Made by a program: the position numbers and the translations under genes. DNA of 64,000 nt, from contig NZ_NIQA01000009.1 of NCBI RefSeq assembly GCF_002236805.1, positions 62,001 to 126,000 on the forward strand, read 5' to 3'. This DNA is from Pusillimonas sp. T2. GTDB lineage: Bacteria > Pseudomonadota > Gammaproteobacteria > Burkholderiales > Burkholderiaceae_B. Every line of letters begins with the position of its first letter. Position 1 is the stretch's first letter. The notes below the pieces were generated by a model. The model was not told the DNA's origin. It saw nothing but the letters and a program-made list of their open reading frames with translations, and did not search any database. Shown piece after piece: positions 44,588 through 53,852 of this stretch.

Positions 44588-46606
44588 CTAGAAGCGCAGA
44601 TTGAGTTCAAGCTGAAAGCGCAGTTCGCGCTCTTGCTTGCCGTCATAAGGGCGCCTGACACCTAGCACGTTGGCTTGAATGTCGACGTTTTTGCCGGTTT
44701 GGTAGCGCACGCCATAGCCCACGGCCATCACACTGCCGGCGCTGTAGTCGCGCTGCTTGTACAGGCCTGCCCTTAACTGAAGGCTGTGCGTGACGACGGT
44801 GTCATAGCGTTGGTACAGGGTTTGTGTCAGCACCAGGCCGGGCAATACCTCCAGGTCTTGACGGGGGCTGAAATAGGGGACGTCGGTGCGGCTGTTGCGC
44901 GAGGCGCTGACATCCAGTTCCAGGTGGGCGGTGAATTCAGCGCTGCTGTATAGCCGCTCACGGCCTGACAGCCGGGCTTCAAACCGCTGATTGCCGTCAC
45001 TGAATCGTGTAGGCGCAAAGGCGAGCAACCATTGGCTGTCGTCTTTGCCATTGCGCTGCACCCAAAGGTCAAGGCGCTTGCCCCAGATATTGTTTTTCAG
45101 TGCGCGCATGGGGGTGGATACCGGGCGCCATGCGGCTTGCGCACCGACTTGCCATTGGTCGTTCAGCCACGCCGTGACGGCTGCACGTGCGCCCATTTTG
45201 GTGCCATAGCCATACTGCTGAGACGACACATCACTCTCGATAATGAGGTCGCGTGTCCGCCATTGGGCACCGGCGCGCAGCCAGCGTTGGTTGAGCTCAC
45301 CTTCTTCAAAGTCGCCCTGGGCGTACCCTGCGCCACTAAAATAGCGCATGCCGTTGTCACTGGTTGGCGTATAAAGCGTCGCTTCAGTCCGAAAATCCTT
45401 GCCGCCCGTAACGGGGCTGTCGGTAGCGTGTCCGCGCACTGCGCTGATCTGCAACTCGTATTTTTGCTGCGTCTCCCACTCTTCTTTTAAACGCTGTGTT
45501 GCCGGCGACTCGGGGTAGTGGGTAACGGCATAGTCTTTCAGCAGGCGCGCCTGCTCCCATTCGTGTAAAGACAGCGCATTCATGCCTTGCGCACTGATGA
45601 GTTCCGGATTCTGCGGTTCCAACGACTCGGCTTGCTTCAAGGTGACTTCGGCCTGACGATGAAAGCCTTGCAGGTATTGGGCGTTGCCCAGTGCGATGCG
45701 CAGACCCGCATCACGAGGTGCTTCATCGGCCAATTGTTGCAATTGATCTATAGCGTTACCGACTTGTCCAGCATAAATCGGGTCGATAGCCGATGTGCGT
45801 GCCGTATTCAGAAAGTTCTCGTTGGGCAAAGGCTGGGGGTTGCCGGCAACCCGACGCCATGGCCCCTGGCGGTTGGATAGGGCGGTTAAATGGGCCCGGG
45901 CGGCGGCGTGTTCACCACTTTCCTGCAGTGCGTAGTAGTAGGCCAGCTCGTCGTCATTGACTTCCGCACTGTCCAAGCGCTCGGCGTTCAGTGCCGCCTG
46001 GAATAGTGCCGTCGCTTTCTCGGGCTGTTTCAGGTACAGGTAGGCCGAGGCTATTTCATTGAGCAGGTACGACGGAATCGTAACGCCGCGACGCTGCATT
46101 GCTTCGTAGGTGTCAACCAGGGTCTGCATGGACTGGCGAGCATGCAAGGCCTGCAGGCGGTCCAGCTCAATGCGCCTATAAATAGCGGTATCGCTTAGTC
46201 CCTGTTTCTGCCAGTCGTTCAGGTACTGGTCATAGCGCTGTAATGCCTGATCTGCCAGACGGTAGCGTTCTTCCTGGTTGCGTGATGGCGTGCTGGCCAG
46301 GCGCGTGAGTTCGGCGGCTTCGTCGGCTTGGAGGACACGCAGTTCGTCGCTGCTGACTGCATTCGGGTAGCGCTGTGCCATTGCCAGTGCTGCGTTGCTT
46401 AAGCGGGCGTCGCGCAACGCAAAGATATATTGACGTCGCGCTTGCGTGTTGTCGGGGGCCAGTTGGTATGCGTTCTGCGCCTGTCGCAGCGCCTGGTAAA
46501 TTTCGGGGGTTGTACCGTGGGCAGCAGAAGTGGCTAGCGCGAGCACGCAGCCGGCCTGTACCGATGCCCGAAAAATACTTGAACTGCGCTTTTTTTCCGA
46601 TCCCAT
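44588..46606 (-). CDS. pgaA: poly-beta-1,6-N-acetylglucosamine export porin PgaA
   Basis: Outer-membrane exporter with a periplasmic TPR superhelix and a C-terminal barrel. The 672 residues begin with a signal peptide (ASVQAGCVLALATSAAHG). Helical repeats run to about 390 (ALRQAQNAYQLAPDNTQARR, QYLQGFHRQAEVTLKQAESL), and beta-rich sequence ends RELRFQLELNLRF with the terminal phenylalanine typical of barrel proteins. It is shorter than E. coli PgaA (about 800), mainly in the TPR part. First gene of the pga operon. Confidence 0.92.
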   Translation of the reverse strand: MGSEKKRSSSIFRASVQAGCVLALATSAAHGTTPEIYQALRQAQNAYQLAPDNTQARRQYIFALRDARLSNAALAMAQRYPNAVSSDELRVLQADEAAELTRLASTPSRNQEERYRLADQALQRYDQYLNDWQKQGLSDTAIYRRIELDRLQALHARQSMQTLVDTYEAMQRRGVTIPSYLLNEIASAYLYLKQPEKATALFQAALNAERLDSAEVNDDELAYYYALQESGEHAAARAHLTALSNRQGPWRRVAGNPQPLPNENFLNTARTSAIDPIYAGQVGNAIDQLQQLADEAPRDAGLRIALGNAQYLQGFHRQAEVTLKQAESLEPQNPELISAQGMNALSLHEWEQARLLKDYAVTHYPESPATQRLKEEWETQQKYELQISAVRGHATDSPVTGGKDFRTEATLYTPTSDNGMRYFSGAGYAQGDFEEGELNQRWLRAGAQWRTRDLIIESDVSSQQYGYGTKMGARAAVTAWLNDQWQVGAQAAWRPVSTPMRALKNNIWGKRLDLWVQRNGKDDSQWLLAFAPTRFSDGNQRFEARLSGRERLYSSAEFTAHLELDVSASRNSRTDVPYFSPRQDLEVLPGLVLTQTLYQRYDTVVTHSLQLRAGLYKQRDYSAGSVMAVGYGVRYQTGKNVDIQANVLGVRRPYDGKQERELRFQLELNLRF

Positions 46607-46655
46607 GGTTTGCCCCGGTCCATTTTTTTACGGCTAGATACAGCTGGTAGGGCAA

Positions 46656-46674
46656 ACTATAAAAACGGCGCGCC
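46656..46674 (-). promoter_or_regulatory. candidate -10 region of the pga operon
   Basis: On the minus strand TATAGT (plus 46656-46661) lies 50 bases before pgaA. The palindrome GGCGCGCC (46667-46674) sits in the spacer, a possible operator. No good -35 was found, so an activator may be needed. Confidence 0.35.
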
Positions 46675-46763
46675 AATACGAATATGCGCGAGATGACGTA
46701 AGTCGGGTGGCGCAGGCCGTGCGGCGCCCGGTCTAGGCTGTTAAATATTTTTTAGTTTTCGTT

Positions 46764-46793
46764 TTGACTACGGCAAAATTTACGTGCTAGAAT
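46764..46793 (+). promoter_or_regulatory. sigma-70 promoter of tRNA-Pro
   Basis: TTGACT (46764-46769), 18 bases, TAGAAT (46788-46793), ending 13 bases before the tRNA. Confidence 0.75.
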
Positions 46794-46805
46794 AGCGTTC
46801 TTTAG

Positions 46806-46883
<78 letters not shown>

Positions 46884-46891
46884 ATAAATTC

Positions 46892-46927
46892 AAAAGGGTG
46901 ACAGCATTTTTTGCTGTCACCCTTTTT
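46892..46927 (+). terminator. rho-independent terminator of tRNA-Pro
   Basis: AAAAGGGTGACAGCA (46892-46906) pairs perfectly over 15 bases with TGCTGTCACCCTTTT (46912-46926), followed by T. The A/T ends make it usable in both directions, so it may also stop transcription from the hydrolase gene opposite. Confidence 0.93.
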
Positions 46928-47035
46928 CTATTTGCGGTCCTAGTCTGGCTTGCTTGTAAGGCGCGCACCCCTGGCAAACGTGGGTCTGCCAGGGGGCGGG
47001 CACTGTTTGCAATAAACAGCGCCAACAGCCTAGTA

Positions 47036-49132
47036 TTACTGGAAGCGTCGCGGAATACGCTCGATCCAGGTCTTTTCCCTGATCAGGGTGCCGTCTTTGT
47101 GCAGTGTTTTGGTAAATGTCACGTCGAAGTGAGTGGCATCTGACTCAACCTTGATTTCACCGAGCAGGTCGATTTTTACGCCGTCGATCGTGAATGTATT
47201 TCTGCGTTTGCCCTTGAAGTGGGCATTGGCAGGGGAGGCATCCTTAACGTGCCACTCATACGATTCGGCAGAGCGGAACTCGTTGTCGTACTGCGTCCAC
47301 GCCACACTGCTAGTGGTCGTAAAGGTGGATTCGCCTTTTTCATCGTCGCGCTGCCGTGTAAACACAGTACCGGTATCTTCCAGTGTCTTGCCAAAGGGGG
47401 CCTCGTCACTGGGTTCGGGTGCCGGCAGGGGGCAGGTAGCATCAGTCGCATCGCGCGTGGGCACCACAGGCAGTTCGAACCACGTGTTTTTCCCCAGAAT
47501 CAGGCGGGTAGTGCCGGGTGTCGGGCTAGGCCAAAGCATAGGGAATTGGGCGTTAGAAATCGCCAGACGAATCCGGTGCCCAGGCTTGAAGCGCCAGGTT
47601 GTGAAGTGAATCGGTGCAGTCAGGGTCGCGGGTTCGCCTGGTGTCAGGGCCTGCGGTGAAAGTCGCGAATGGCGCTGCGAAGGGTTAATGGACACGCCAC
47701 TGACCAGAGACACCGTGCCATCTGGCGCGACGTCTTCAAGGCGTACACTCCACTGGTAAAAAGGTGCGTCGGCTGCAACCCGCAAATGCACTAGCGGGTT
47801 GCCCATGATCTCCATGGCTTGCGTCAGTGGGGCCGAGTCATACACCAGGCTATTGCGATCGTCGGTCGACATGTCGCCGGTTTGTTCGCCCCACCAGCCA
47901 CCCGCTGCCATACCTGCGCCCGCCACATACTTCAGCGAGTCGCTGGTCGTTTTGCTTGTCGGTGCGCCAGTCAGTTTCTGTTGTGTTTGCGGGTATAGGC
48001 GCTGAACGGTGCTTCCTTGAACAGGCCAGTTTTTCTCGCAGCGCCAGTAGCCAGGCACGATAGCCGGGTCTGCTGTCGGCGGTTGCCCTGTACGCATGAA
48101 CGCCATCCAGCGGGGCTCATCAAGCACGTTGTTTTCTACGCCCTTGAGCCAATAGTCCCACCAGCGCAGGGCCCTTTGGCGCCATTCGTAATTAGGTCCG
48201 GGCGCACCATATTCGGGCCATGCGTGATTCCATGGCCCGATTTCGGCGATCACCGGGGCGGTCGAGTGCTGTTTGACATCGAGTACAAAGTCCCGATAAC
48301 CATCCAGCAATCCGCCAATCACATAAGCAGGCACCGATAGAGGCTCTTTGAACTTGATCGATTCCTGACGCCAGAATTCGCTGTCTTGCTGTTCGCGCAT
48401 CCAGGTAAAGATCCAGGGCTTTTTGTCGAAACGATTCTTGAAGTAAGTTTCGTCAATTCGATAATCGGGGCTCTGGGGCAGGGCGTTATCGGTGCTGATT
48501 TGATGGCTGTAGTAATCGAGCGTCAGCGCACCGCTGTTGTAATGGACGTCGTTGTAAAACAGGTCGATCGAACCGTGTGCAGCAATGATGGCTTTCAATG
48601 CTGGCGGCTTTCTGTGGGCGGTCATGAGCGAGTTGAAGGCGCTCCATGACAGGCCATACATCCCGACATTGCCGTTGGACCATTCTTTTTTGGAAAGCTG
48701 GTCAATGATTTGTTCGGCATCCGAAATTTCGGCGGCCGAATATTCGCTGACGGGTACAGGGCCATCGCTGCCGCCCGTTCCTCGAACATCCACTCGGGCA
48801 ACGACATAGCCATTTTTGGCAAAGTATGCGCCATAGCCGTAGTCGCTCAGGGCAAAGAAGTCGTCTTTACGGTAGGGCACCATTTCGATCAGGGCCGGGA
48901 AAGTTTCGCCGGGCTTTTTGGCAACAGGCCGGTAGAAAGTGACGGCTAGCTTGACGCCGTCTTTCATTTCTAGGGTTTCATACTCGAGCGTGAATTCGTA
49001 AGCTGCTGCTTGTGCGGTTTCTTTTTGCGGGCTGTTTGTGGGCTGTGTTATTTGGGCCGTGCAGCCGGCCACACCAGCTATAACCAAAAAGCTAAACGTC
49101 AGTTTTTTTAACGTGTTTTTTATCCCGTACAT
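47036..49132 (-). CDS. CocE/NonD-family serine hydrolase, lipoprotein
   Basis: Alpha/beta hydrolase of the X-Pro dipeptidyl-peptidase S15 / cocaine-esterase type, 698 residues. The N-terminus is a lipoprotein signal (LTFSFLVIAGVAGC). Catalytic residues are likely the serine in GNVGMYGLSWSAFNSL, the aspartate in VIGGLLDGYRDF and the histidine in IGPWNHAWPEYG. A C-terminal jelly-roll domain (YQWSVRLEDVAPDGTVSLVS) completes the family layout. The ATG at 49132 has a GGAGA sequence 8 bases before it and is preferred over a TTG at 49135. Substrate unknown. It stands alone between tRNA-Pro and the cyclic-di-GMP operon. Confidence 0.88.
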   Translation of the reverse strand: MYGIKNTLKKLTFSFLVIAGVAGCTAQITQPTNSPQKETAQAAAYEFTLEYETLEMKDGVKLAVTFYRPVAKKPGETFPALIEMVPYRKDDFFALSDYGYGAYFAKNGYVVARVDVRGTGGSDGPVPVSEYSAAEISDAEQIIDQLSKKEWSNGNVGMYGLSWSAFNSLMTAHRKPPALKAIIAAHGSIDLFYNDVHYNSGALTLDYYSHQISTDNALPQSPDYRIDETYFKNRFDKKPWIFTWMREQQDSEFWRQESIKFKEPLSVPAYVIGGLLDGYRDFVLDVKQHSTAPVIAEIGPWNHAWPEYGAPGPNYEWRQRALRWWDYWLKGVENNVLDEPRWMAFMRTGQPPTADPAIVPGYWRCEKNWPVQGSTVQRLYPQTQQKLTGAPTSKTTSDSLKYVAGAGMAAGGWWGEQTGDMSTDDRNSLVYDSAPLTQAMEIMGNPLVHLRVAADAPFYQWSVRLEDVAPDGTVSLVSGVSINPSQRHSRLSPQALTPGEPATLTAPIHFTTWRFKPGHRIRLAISNAQFPMLWPSPTPGTTRLILGKNTWFELPVVPTRDATDATCPLPAPEPSDEAPFGKTLEDTGTVFTRQRDDEKGESTFTTTSSVAWTQYDNEFRSAESYEWHVKDASPANAHFKGKRRNTFTIDGVKIDLLGEIKVESDATHFDVTFTKTLHKDGTLIREKTWIERIPRRFQ

Positions 49133-49164
49133 CAAGGTGTCTCCAATGGCGAGCTCTGTGCCGA

Positions 49165-49192
49165 GCCCCAGGCATGCTGATTTTTCTGGGGC
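49165..49192. repeat. hairpin after the PhnD-like gene
   Basis: GCCCCAG (49165-49171) and CTGGGGC (49186-49192) form a perfect 7-bp stem with a 14-base loop, just past the end of the PhnD-like gene. There is no T-run on the minus strand, so termination would not be intrinsic. Confidence 0.4.
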
Positions 49193-49212
49193 GGTTGTAA
49201 CACGTTTTTTCC

Positions 49213-50082
49213 CTATTTCGTGGTCTCGCCCATCAATGGGATCAGCGGCGCGTAGTCGCTGTGGCTGGCTGGCATCAAACCGGTGGCTTGTTGTGATTTA
49301 AAAAAGCCACTAAGCGCGGTGGGTTCGTTAAGCATTAAGTGGCGAATTTTGCCTTTAAGCGCCGGGCACACCATAGGGCTGAACACGAACGGATCGTAGT
49401 AAATCGGCGCAGAACGCCACAGCACGCGCAGCGTGTCAGGGCTCATTTTGCCGTGCTTGATGTAGTCATCAGCCCTGACGCTGGCGACAAAGGCGGCATC
49501 GACGCGCTTGTTAAGCAAGGCGTCCAGTGAACGGTCGTGCGAACCGGTGTACACCTGGCTTTCAAAGAACTCGGATAGCGGCATGCCCGCCGCGTCGGGG
49601 AACGCCCGATTAGGCAAAATGCTGCCCGAAGTGCTTAAAGGGTCGTTCAGGGCGACCCGTTGGCCGGCAAGGTCTTTGAGCGTTTTGGCGCCGGTATCGG
49701 CGCGCACCACCAACAGCGCTTGATAATGGTTGCCGGCCGGTGTGTACGCGCCTTTTTCCAGGACGAGATTAGCAAAGGGCTCAACGCCTGGGTCGCGCAA
49801 GTGGGCGGTTAAGTAGCCTGCGGGGCCAAGCCAGGCAATATCCACCCCACCCGAAACAACCGCATCGGCAACGGCGTCGTACGAGCCGGCCCGTATGATT
49901 TCGACGGGCATGTCCAGATGTTTGCTTAGATGGCGAAGCAAGGGCGCGTAGTCCTTGATCAGTGCATCCATGCTTTTTTTTGGGATCACGGCGATACGCA
50001 AGTCGGTATCGCGGCAGGTGGTATCGGCCTGGGCAATCGGGCCAGCCAACACTGCAATTAACAACATGATAAAGCGCAGCAT
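49213..50082 (-). CDS. PhnD-like periplasmic binding protein coupled to a c-di-GMP enzyme
   Basis: Periplasmic substrate-binding protein of 289 residues: a signal peptide (MLRFIMLLIAVLAGPIAQA), then the PhnD-family core with RIAVIPKKSMDALIKDYAPL, VSGGVDIAWLGPAGYLTA, DLAGQRVALNDPLSTSGSIL and AAFVASVRADDYIKHGK. PhnD-type proteins bind phosphonate or phosphite-like anions, but many relatives serve as sensors. No ABC permease or ATPase gene is near. Its ATG overlaps the stop of the GGDEF-EAL gene (TGATG), pointing to a sensory partnership rather than transport. Confidence 0.85.
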   Translation of the reverse strand: MLRFIMLLIAVLAGPIAQADTTCRDTDLRIAVIPKKSMDALIKDYAPLLRHLSKHLDMPVEIIRAGSYDAVADAVVSGGVDIAWLGPAGYLTAHLRDPGVEPFANLVLEKGAYTPAGNHYQALLVVRADTGAKTLKDLAGQRVALNDPLSTSGSILPNRAFPDAAGMPLSEFFESQVYTGSHDRSLDALLNKRVDAAFVASVRADDYIKHGKMSPDTLRVLWRSAPIYYDPFVFSPMVCPALKGKIRHLMLNEPTALSGFFKSQQATGLMPASHSDYAPLIPLMGETTK

Positions 50083-52409
50083 CAGGCCACTTCTTTGAGT
50101 TTAAAAGCTTCGTCAAATTCCGGTAGCTGTTCAACCGATAGGGGTCGGCTAAAGTGATAGCCTTGCCCGTAATCGCATCCCGAAATTTTTAAATAAACCA
50201 GTTGCTCGCGTGTTTCGACCCCCTCGGCAACGACTTGCAGCTGTAGCCGTTTGGCCAGGGCAATAGTCGAAGACACAATTGGGCTGTCATCGTGGGTGTT
50301 TGAAAGCTGTGCAATCAAACCACGATCAATCTTCAGCTTATTGATGGGCAAGGCGTACAGATGCGCAAACCCGGCATAGCCTAGACCGAAGTCGTCCAGG
50401 CTAATGGTGATACCGGCCTTTTTCAGCCGTTCCAGATGCTCAATCGCCAGTTGTTCGCGATCTAGAATCGCGGTTTCCGTAATTTCCAGTTCGAGCTGGT
50501 CCGGGGCAATGTCATGCAGGGCCAGCTCGCGAAGTACCGAGTCGGCAAAATCTTCTTGCCCTAGCTGTAAGGCCGACACATTCACACTAACGGTAGTACG
50601 GATGCCTTGGGCCTTCCATTTTTTAAGTTGCTCGCAGGCTAGACGCAGCACTTCTTTACCCAGGTCAATGATAAAACCGCTGCGCTCGGCAATGGCAATG
50701 AAGCGGTCCGGATACACCAGACCAAACTCCGGATGGCGCCAGCGTACCAGGGCCTCGTAGCCGCTGATGGTCAGTGTATCCAGCCTGACTTGCGGCTGGT
50801 AATGCAAGATAAATTGACGTTTGCGCAAAGCCTCGCCCAAGGCCTGCTCGATATGGAATTCTTCGATGCGCGAGGTATTCAACGACGGGTCGAAGAAGCG
50901 GTACTGGCCGCGGCCGGCGCGTTTGGCCGAGTACATGGCGGCGTCAGCGCAACGAATCATTTCATCGATGTCCTGGGCATCGCGCGGGCAAATCGAAATG
51001 CCCACGCTGGGGCTGGTGTTCAACTCAACGCCCTCAAGCGAATAGGTTGCCGACAGCTTTTCGGTCAGCGCTTTGACCCATTCTGTAATTTGCTGTTCGC
51101 TACGGTTGTCGGCCAGCATGACGACAAATTCGTCGCCGCCAAAGCGCGCGGCCTGATCTTCCGGGCCCAGCATGCGCTGGATACGTCCGGCAACGGCTTG
51201 GAGCAGCATGTCACCAACCTTATGGCCCAGGGTGTCGTTAATGGATTTGAAGCGGTCCAGGTCAATGAACAGTATCGCCAACAGGCGTCGTTTTGCGCGC
51301 TGTTGCGTCAGGCAGTCCGATGCAATCCGGATGAATTCTCGGCGATTGAACAGCCCACTGAGATGGTCGGTTGATGCGGCATGGCTGCTACGCCGATGGG
51401 CGGTTTCCAGGCTTTCAATCAGACGCTGTTTCTCTTGCTCGGAGTTTTGTAAGGCTTTCAGTGAGGCCTGCTGGCGACGCAGCACGGTAAAAAACCATGA
51501 AATCGCCAGCAGTATGGCGACGCTCATGATAATGCCCAACCACGTCTGGTTGGTTTGTCGTGTTTGTACCGGGGTAAGAATCTCGTCGAGTTGCTGACTG
51601 ACGACAATGCGCCATCCGTGTTCAGGCGCAGTCACGTAAATACTTTGATACACCTTGTCATTGGCCACCGATCGGTATCCGCCTCGCCGCGGATCTTTGG
51701 CTTGCTCCGGGCCGGCAATCAGTGCACCGCCATTGAATATAACGCCGCTGGTGTCTGCGCGAAGCCGTTCCTGACCAGCAGCATCGAGCAACTGGATAAT
51801 ACCGGAATAGCCCATTTCAATGTTTTGATACAGGCTGGCCAAATACCCGACGTCCATTTCAACCAACATAATGCGATCCAACTGACCTCGGGTTTGCGGA
51901 TCGGCAACGGGCAGCAAAAGGGGTAAGTGCCATTTCGGGGCCGCAATTTTTGGCCCGCTGATGTCGCTGACGGGCAAAAAAGGCACAAAGCCGTGGTTCT
52001 CGATTTGCGCGTAAACCTGCTCCAGCCAGTGCTGCGGCAAGATCGCCGGCAGATTGTCGTGGCTGTGGAATTGCCAGTTTCCCCGCGCGTCATAGATGCT
52101 AAAGCGGTTGAATACCGGGTCTTTGGCCAGGGCGCGCGAGGCATCTGATGGGCTGTTGCCCAAAGTGTTTGCGGTCGAGTTTACGACTGCACTGACCGCT
52201 AACGAACGATCTGCCAACTGCTTCAGGTGTTCGGCGGCAATGGTGGCCAGGTTCAGGTGCTCGTTTGCCTTTGAATCCAATGCTTCGGCATGCGCCGCCG
52301 AGTATTGCCGGTGATCAAGCAGCCAGATAAATGCAATCGTCACCAACCCCATGATGACAATGGCCGCTTGAATGAAGCCGGGTGAAACAGACGATTTGAG
52401 GCGGGTCAA
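50082..52409 (-). CDS. dCache-GGDEF-EAL cyclic-di-GMP turnover protein
   Basis: Inner-membrane dual-domain protein of 775 residues. Helix 1 is at about 11-31, a periplasmic sensor resembling dCache at 35-285, and helix 2 at 291-309. The GGDEF domain has intact RFGGDEF at 422-428 (synthesis of c-di-GMP); no RxxD inhibitory site precedes it. The EAL domain has YEALVRW, SVNVSALQL, LELEITETAILD, SLDDFGLGYAG, KIDRGLI and VVAEGVET, all expected of an active phosphodiesterase. Both activities look possible. The coupled PhnD-like protein may bind the sensor. Cyclic-di-GMP would plausibly act on PgaC/PgaD and curli control nearby. Confidence 0.92.
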   Translation of the reverse strand: MTRLKSSVSPGFIQAAIVIMGLVTIAFIWLLDHRQYSAAHAEALDSKANEHLNLATIAAEHLKQLADRSLAVSAVVNSTANTLGNSPSDASRALAKDPVFNRFSIYDARGNWQFHSHDNLPAILPQHWLEQVYAQIENHGFVPFLPVSDISGPKIAAPKWHLPLLLPVADPQTRGQLDRIMLVEMDVGYLASLYQNIEMGYSGIIQLLDAAGQERLRADTSGVIFNGGALIAGPEQAKDPRRGGYRSVANDKVYQSIYVTAPEHGWRIVVSQQLDEILTPVQTRQTNQTWLGIIMSVAILLAISWFFTVLRRQQASLKALQNSEQEKQRLIESLETAHRRSSHAASTDHLSGLFNRREFIRIASDCLTQQRAKRRLLAILFIDLDRFKSINDTLGHKVGDMLLQAVAGRIQRMLGPEDQAARFGGDEFVVMLADNRSEQQITEWVKALTEKLSATYSLEGVELNTSPSVGISICPRDAQDIDEMIRCADAAMYSAKRAGRGQYRFFDPSLNTSRIEEFHIEQALGEALRKRQFILHYQPQVRLDTLTISGYEALVRWRHPEFGLVYPDRFIAIAERSGFIIDLGKEVLRLACEQLKKWKAQGIRTTVSVNVSALQLGQEDFADSVLRELALHDIAPDQLELEITETAILDREQLAIEHLERLKKAGITISLDDFGLGYAGFAHLYALPINKLKIDRGLIAQLSNTHDDSPIVSSTIALAKRLQLQVVAEGVETREQLVYLKISGCDYGQGYHFSRPLSVEQLPEFDEAFKLKEVA

Positions 52410-52481
52410 GGCATTGATTCCGGGGGTAAATGCAGATGTCCCGAAATTTTGTCACGCTAAGATGACGTGATTATGACGCGC

Positions 52482-53849
52482 CTAACCGATCTGGAAGCTG
52501 GTCTCGGGGTAGCGCACCCGCCCGCGATGCTGGGTACTCAGGCTATATATGAGGGTCAGGGGCCCAAGTCGGCCAACAAACATGAGCAAGATCACCAAAA
52601 ACTGGCTGGGCCACGATAATGTTGACGTCAGGTCGCGGCTGAGGCCCGTGGTGCTGACGGCCGAAACGACCTCGAAAAGAATGCTGATAAATGGCGCGTC
52701 TTCGATCATCGTCATGATGAGCGTGGCCGAAAAGATAAGTGTTGCGGTAATCAGCAGCAGCGCCAGCGATTTTTGCACGGTGTCTGCCGAAATGGCGCGC
52801 TTGAGCAGTACGACTTGCGGGCGTTGGAAAATATAAGAATAGGCCGCCGCCATCAGCACGATAAACGTCCCGATCTTGATGCCGCTGGCCAGGCTGAGCG
52901 AGCCGCCGCCAATAAACATGTAAAGCATCATCAGCAGGGTCGTGCTGTCTTCAAGGCTGGCAATATCGACGCTATTGAAGCCGGCAGTGCGTGTCGTGAC
53001 ATTTTGCAGCCAGGCGCCCAAGGCTTGGCCGCCAATATCCAGCGGCCCAAGCGTAAAGGGGTTGTCGTATTCAAACAGCCAGATCATCACAAAACCGATC
53101 AGGTTCATGATGGCCGTACCAATAAGCACGATTTTGCTATACGGAGAGAGGGCCTTCCAGGACTTTTTCTGCCGGATATCGTTTAGTACGGGAAACCCGA
53201 TGCCGCCCAGAATGATCAGGGCGGTAGTACCCAGGATGACGACCGGGTCACTGACATAGTTTGAAAGGTGGGTTGCAGTCAACGAGATGCCGGCGTTGTT
53301 GAACGCAGCCAGGGTATGAAATATGCCGTGACCCAGGGCGCTCAGCAAGCTCGACTCTTGCCACCAGTACAAGGTAAACCAAACAATGCCAATCAACTCA
53401 AGCACAAGTGTGATCTTGATGATGGCAAACGCGGTTTGCCTGACCGTGGCTACGCTGGTTTGATTGAAAGCCTCTTGGGCCAAGGCCTGATGTTGCAGCG
53501 AAATACGTTTGCCCAAGGCCAACGCGGCCACAATCGAAAACGTCACAAAACCCAGCCCGCCGATCTGAACCAGTGTGATCAGGATAGCTTGCCCCACCGG
53601 GGTGTAGGTGACGCTGATGTCTACCGTGCTGAGCCCCGTGATCGTGACTGCTGAAACCGCCGAGAATAAAGCCGTAAGCAGACTGATCGGGGCGTTAACT
53701 GAAAACGGCAGCCAAAGCAGCAGGGCCCCAATCAGGCTTAACAACATAAAGCCGCCCGCCAGCACCACGGGCGGTGCGGCATTGAAGCGACCATTGCGTC
53801 TGACTTGATGATAGTGGCGCAGCGTTAACCGCGGGTCCCAGTTGCGCAT
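52482..53849 (-). CDS. Ktr/Trk-type potassium uptake membrane subunit
   Basis: Ion-conducting subunit of 455 residues from the TrkH/KtrB superfamily. Four pore-loop repeats are visible: AVSAVTITGLSTVD, FHTLAAFNNAGISLT, QNVTTRTAGFNSVDIA and VVSAVSTTGLSRDLT, each with the filter glycine. The length is that of KtrB rather than the longer TrkH. It follows the regulatory subunit gene by 3 bases, so the two form one operon (regulator first). Confidence 0.93.
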   Translation of the reverse strand: MRNWDPRLTLRHYHQVRRNGRFNAAPPVVLAGGFMLLSLIGALLLWLPFSVNAPISLLTALFSAVSAVTITGLSTVDISVTYTPVGQAILITLVQIGGLGFVTFSIVAALALGKRISLQHQALAQEAFNQTSVATVRQTAFAIIKITLVLELIGIVWFTLYWWQESSLLSALGHGIFHTLAAFNNAGISLTATHLSNYVSDPVVILGTTALIILGGIGFPVLNDIRQKKSWKALSPYSKIVLIGTAIMNLIGFVMIWLFEYDNPFTLGPLDIGGQALGAWLQNVTTRTAGFNSVDIASLEDSTTLLMMLYMFIGGGSLSLASGIKIGTFIVLMAAAYSYIFQRPQVVLLKRAISADTVQKSLALLLITATLIFSATLIMTMIEDAPFISILFEVVSAVSTTGLSRDLTSTLSWPSQFLVILLMFVGRLGPLTLIYSLSTQHRGRVRYPETSFQIG

Positions 53850-53852
53850 GGT

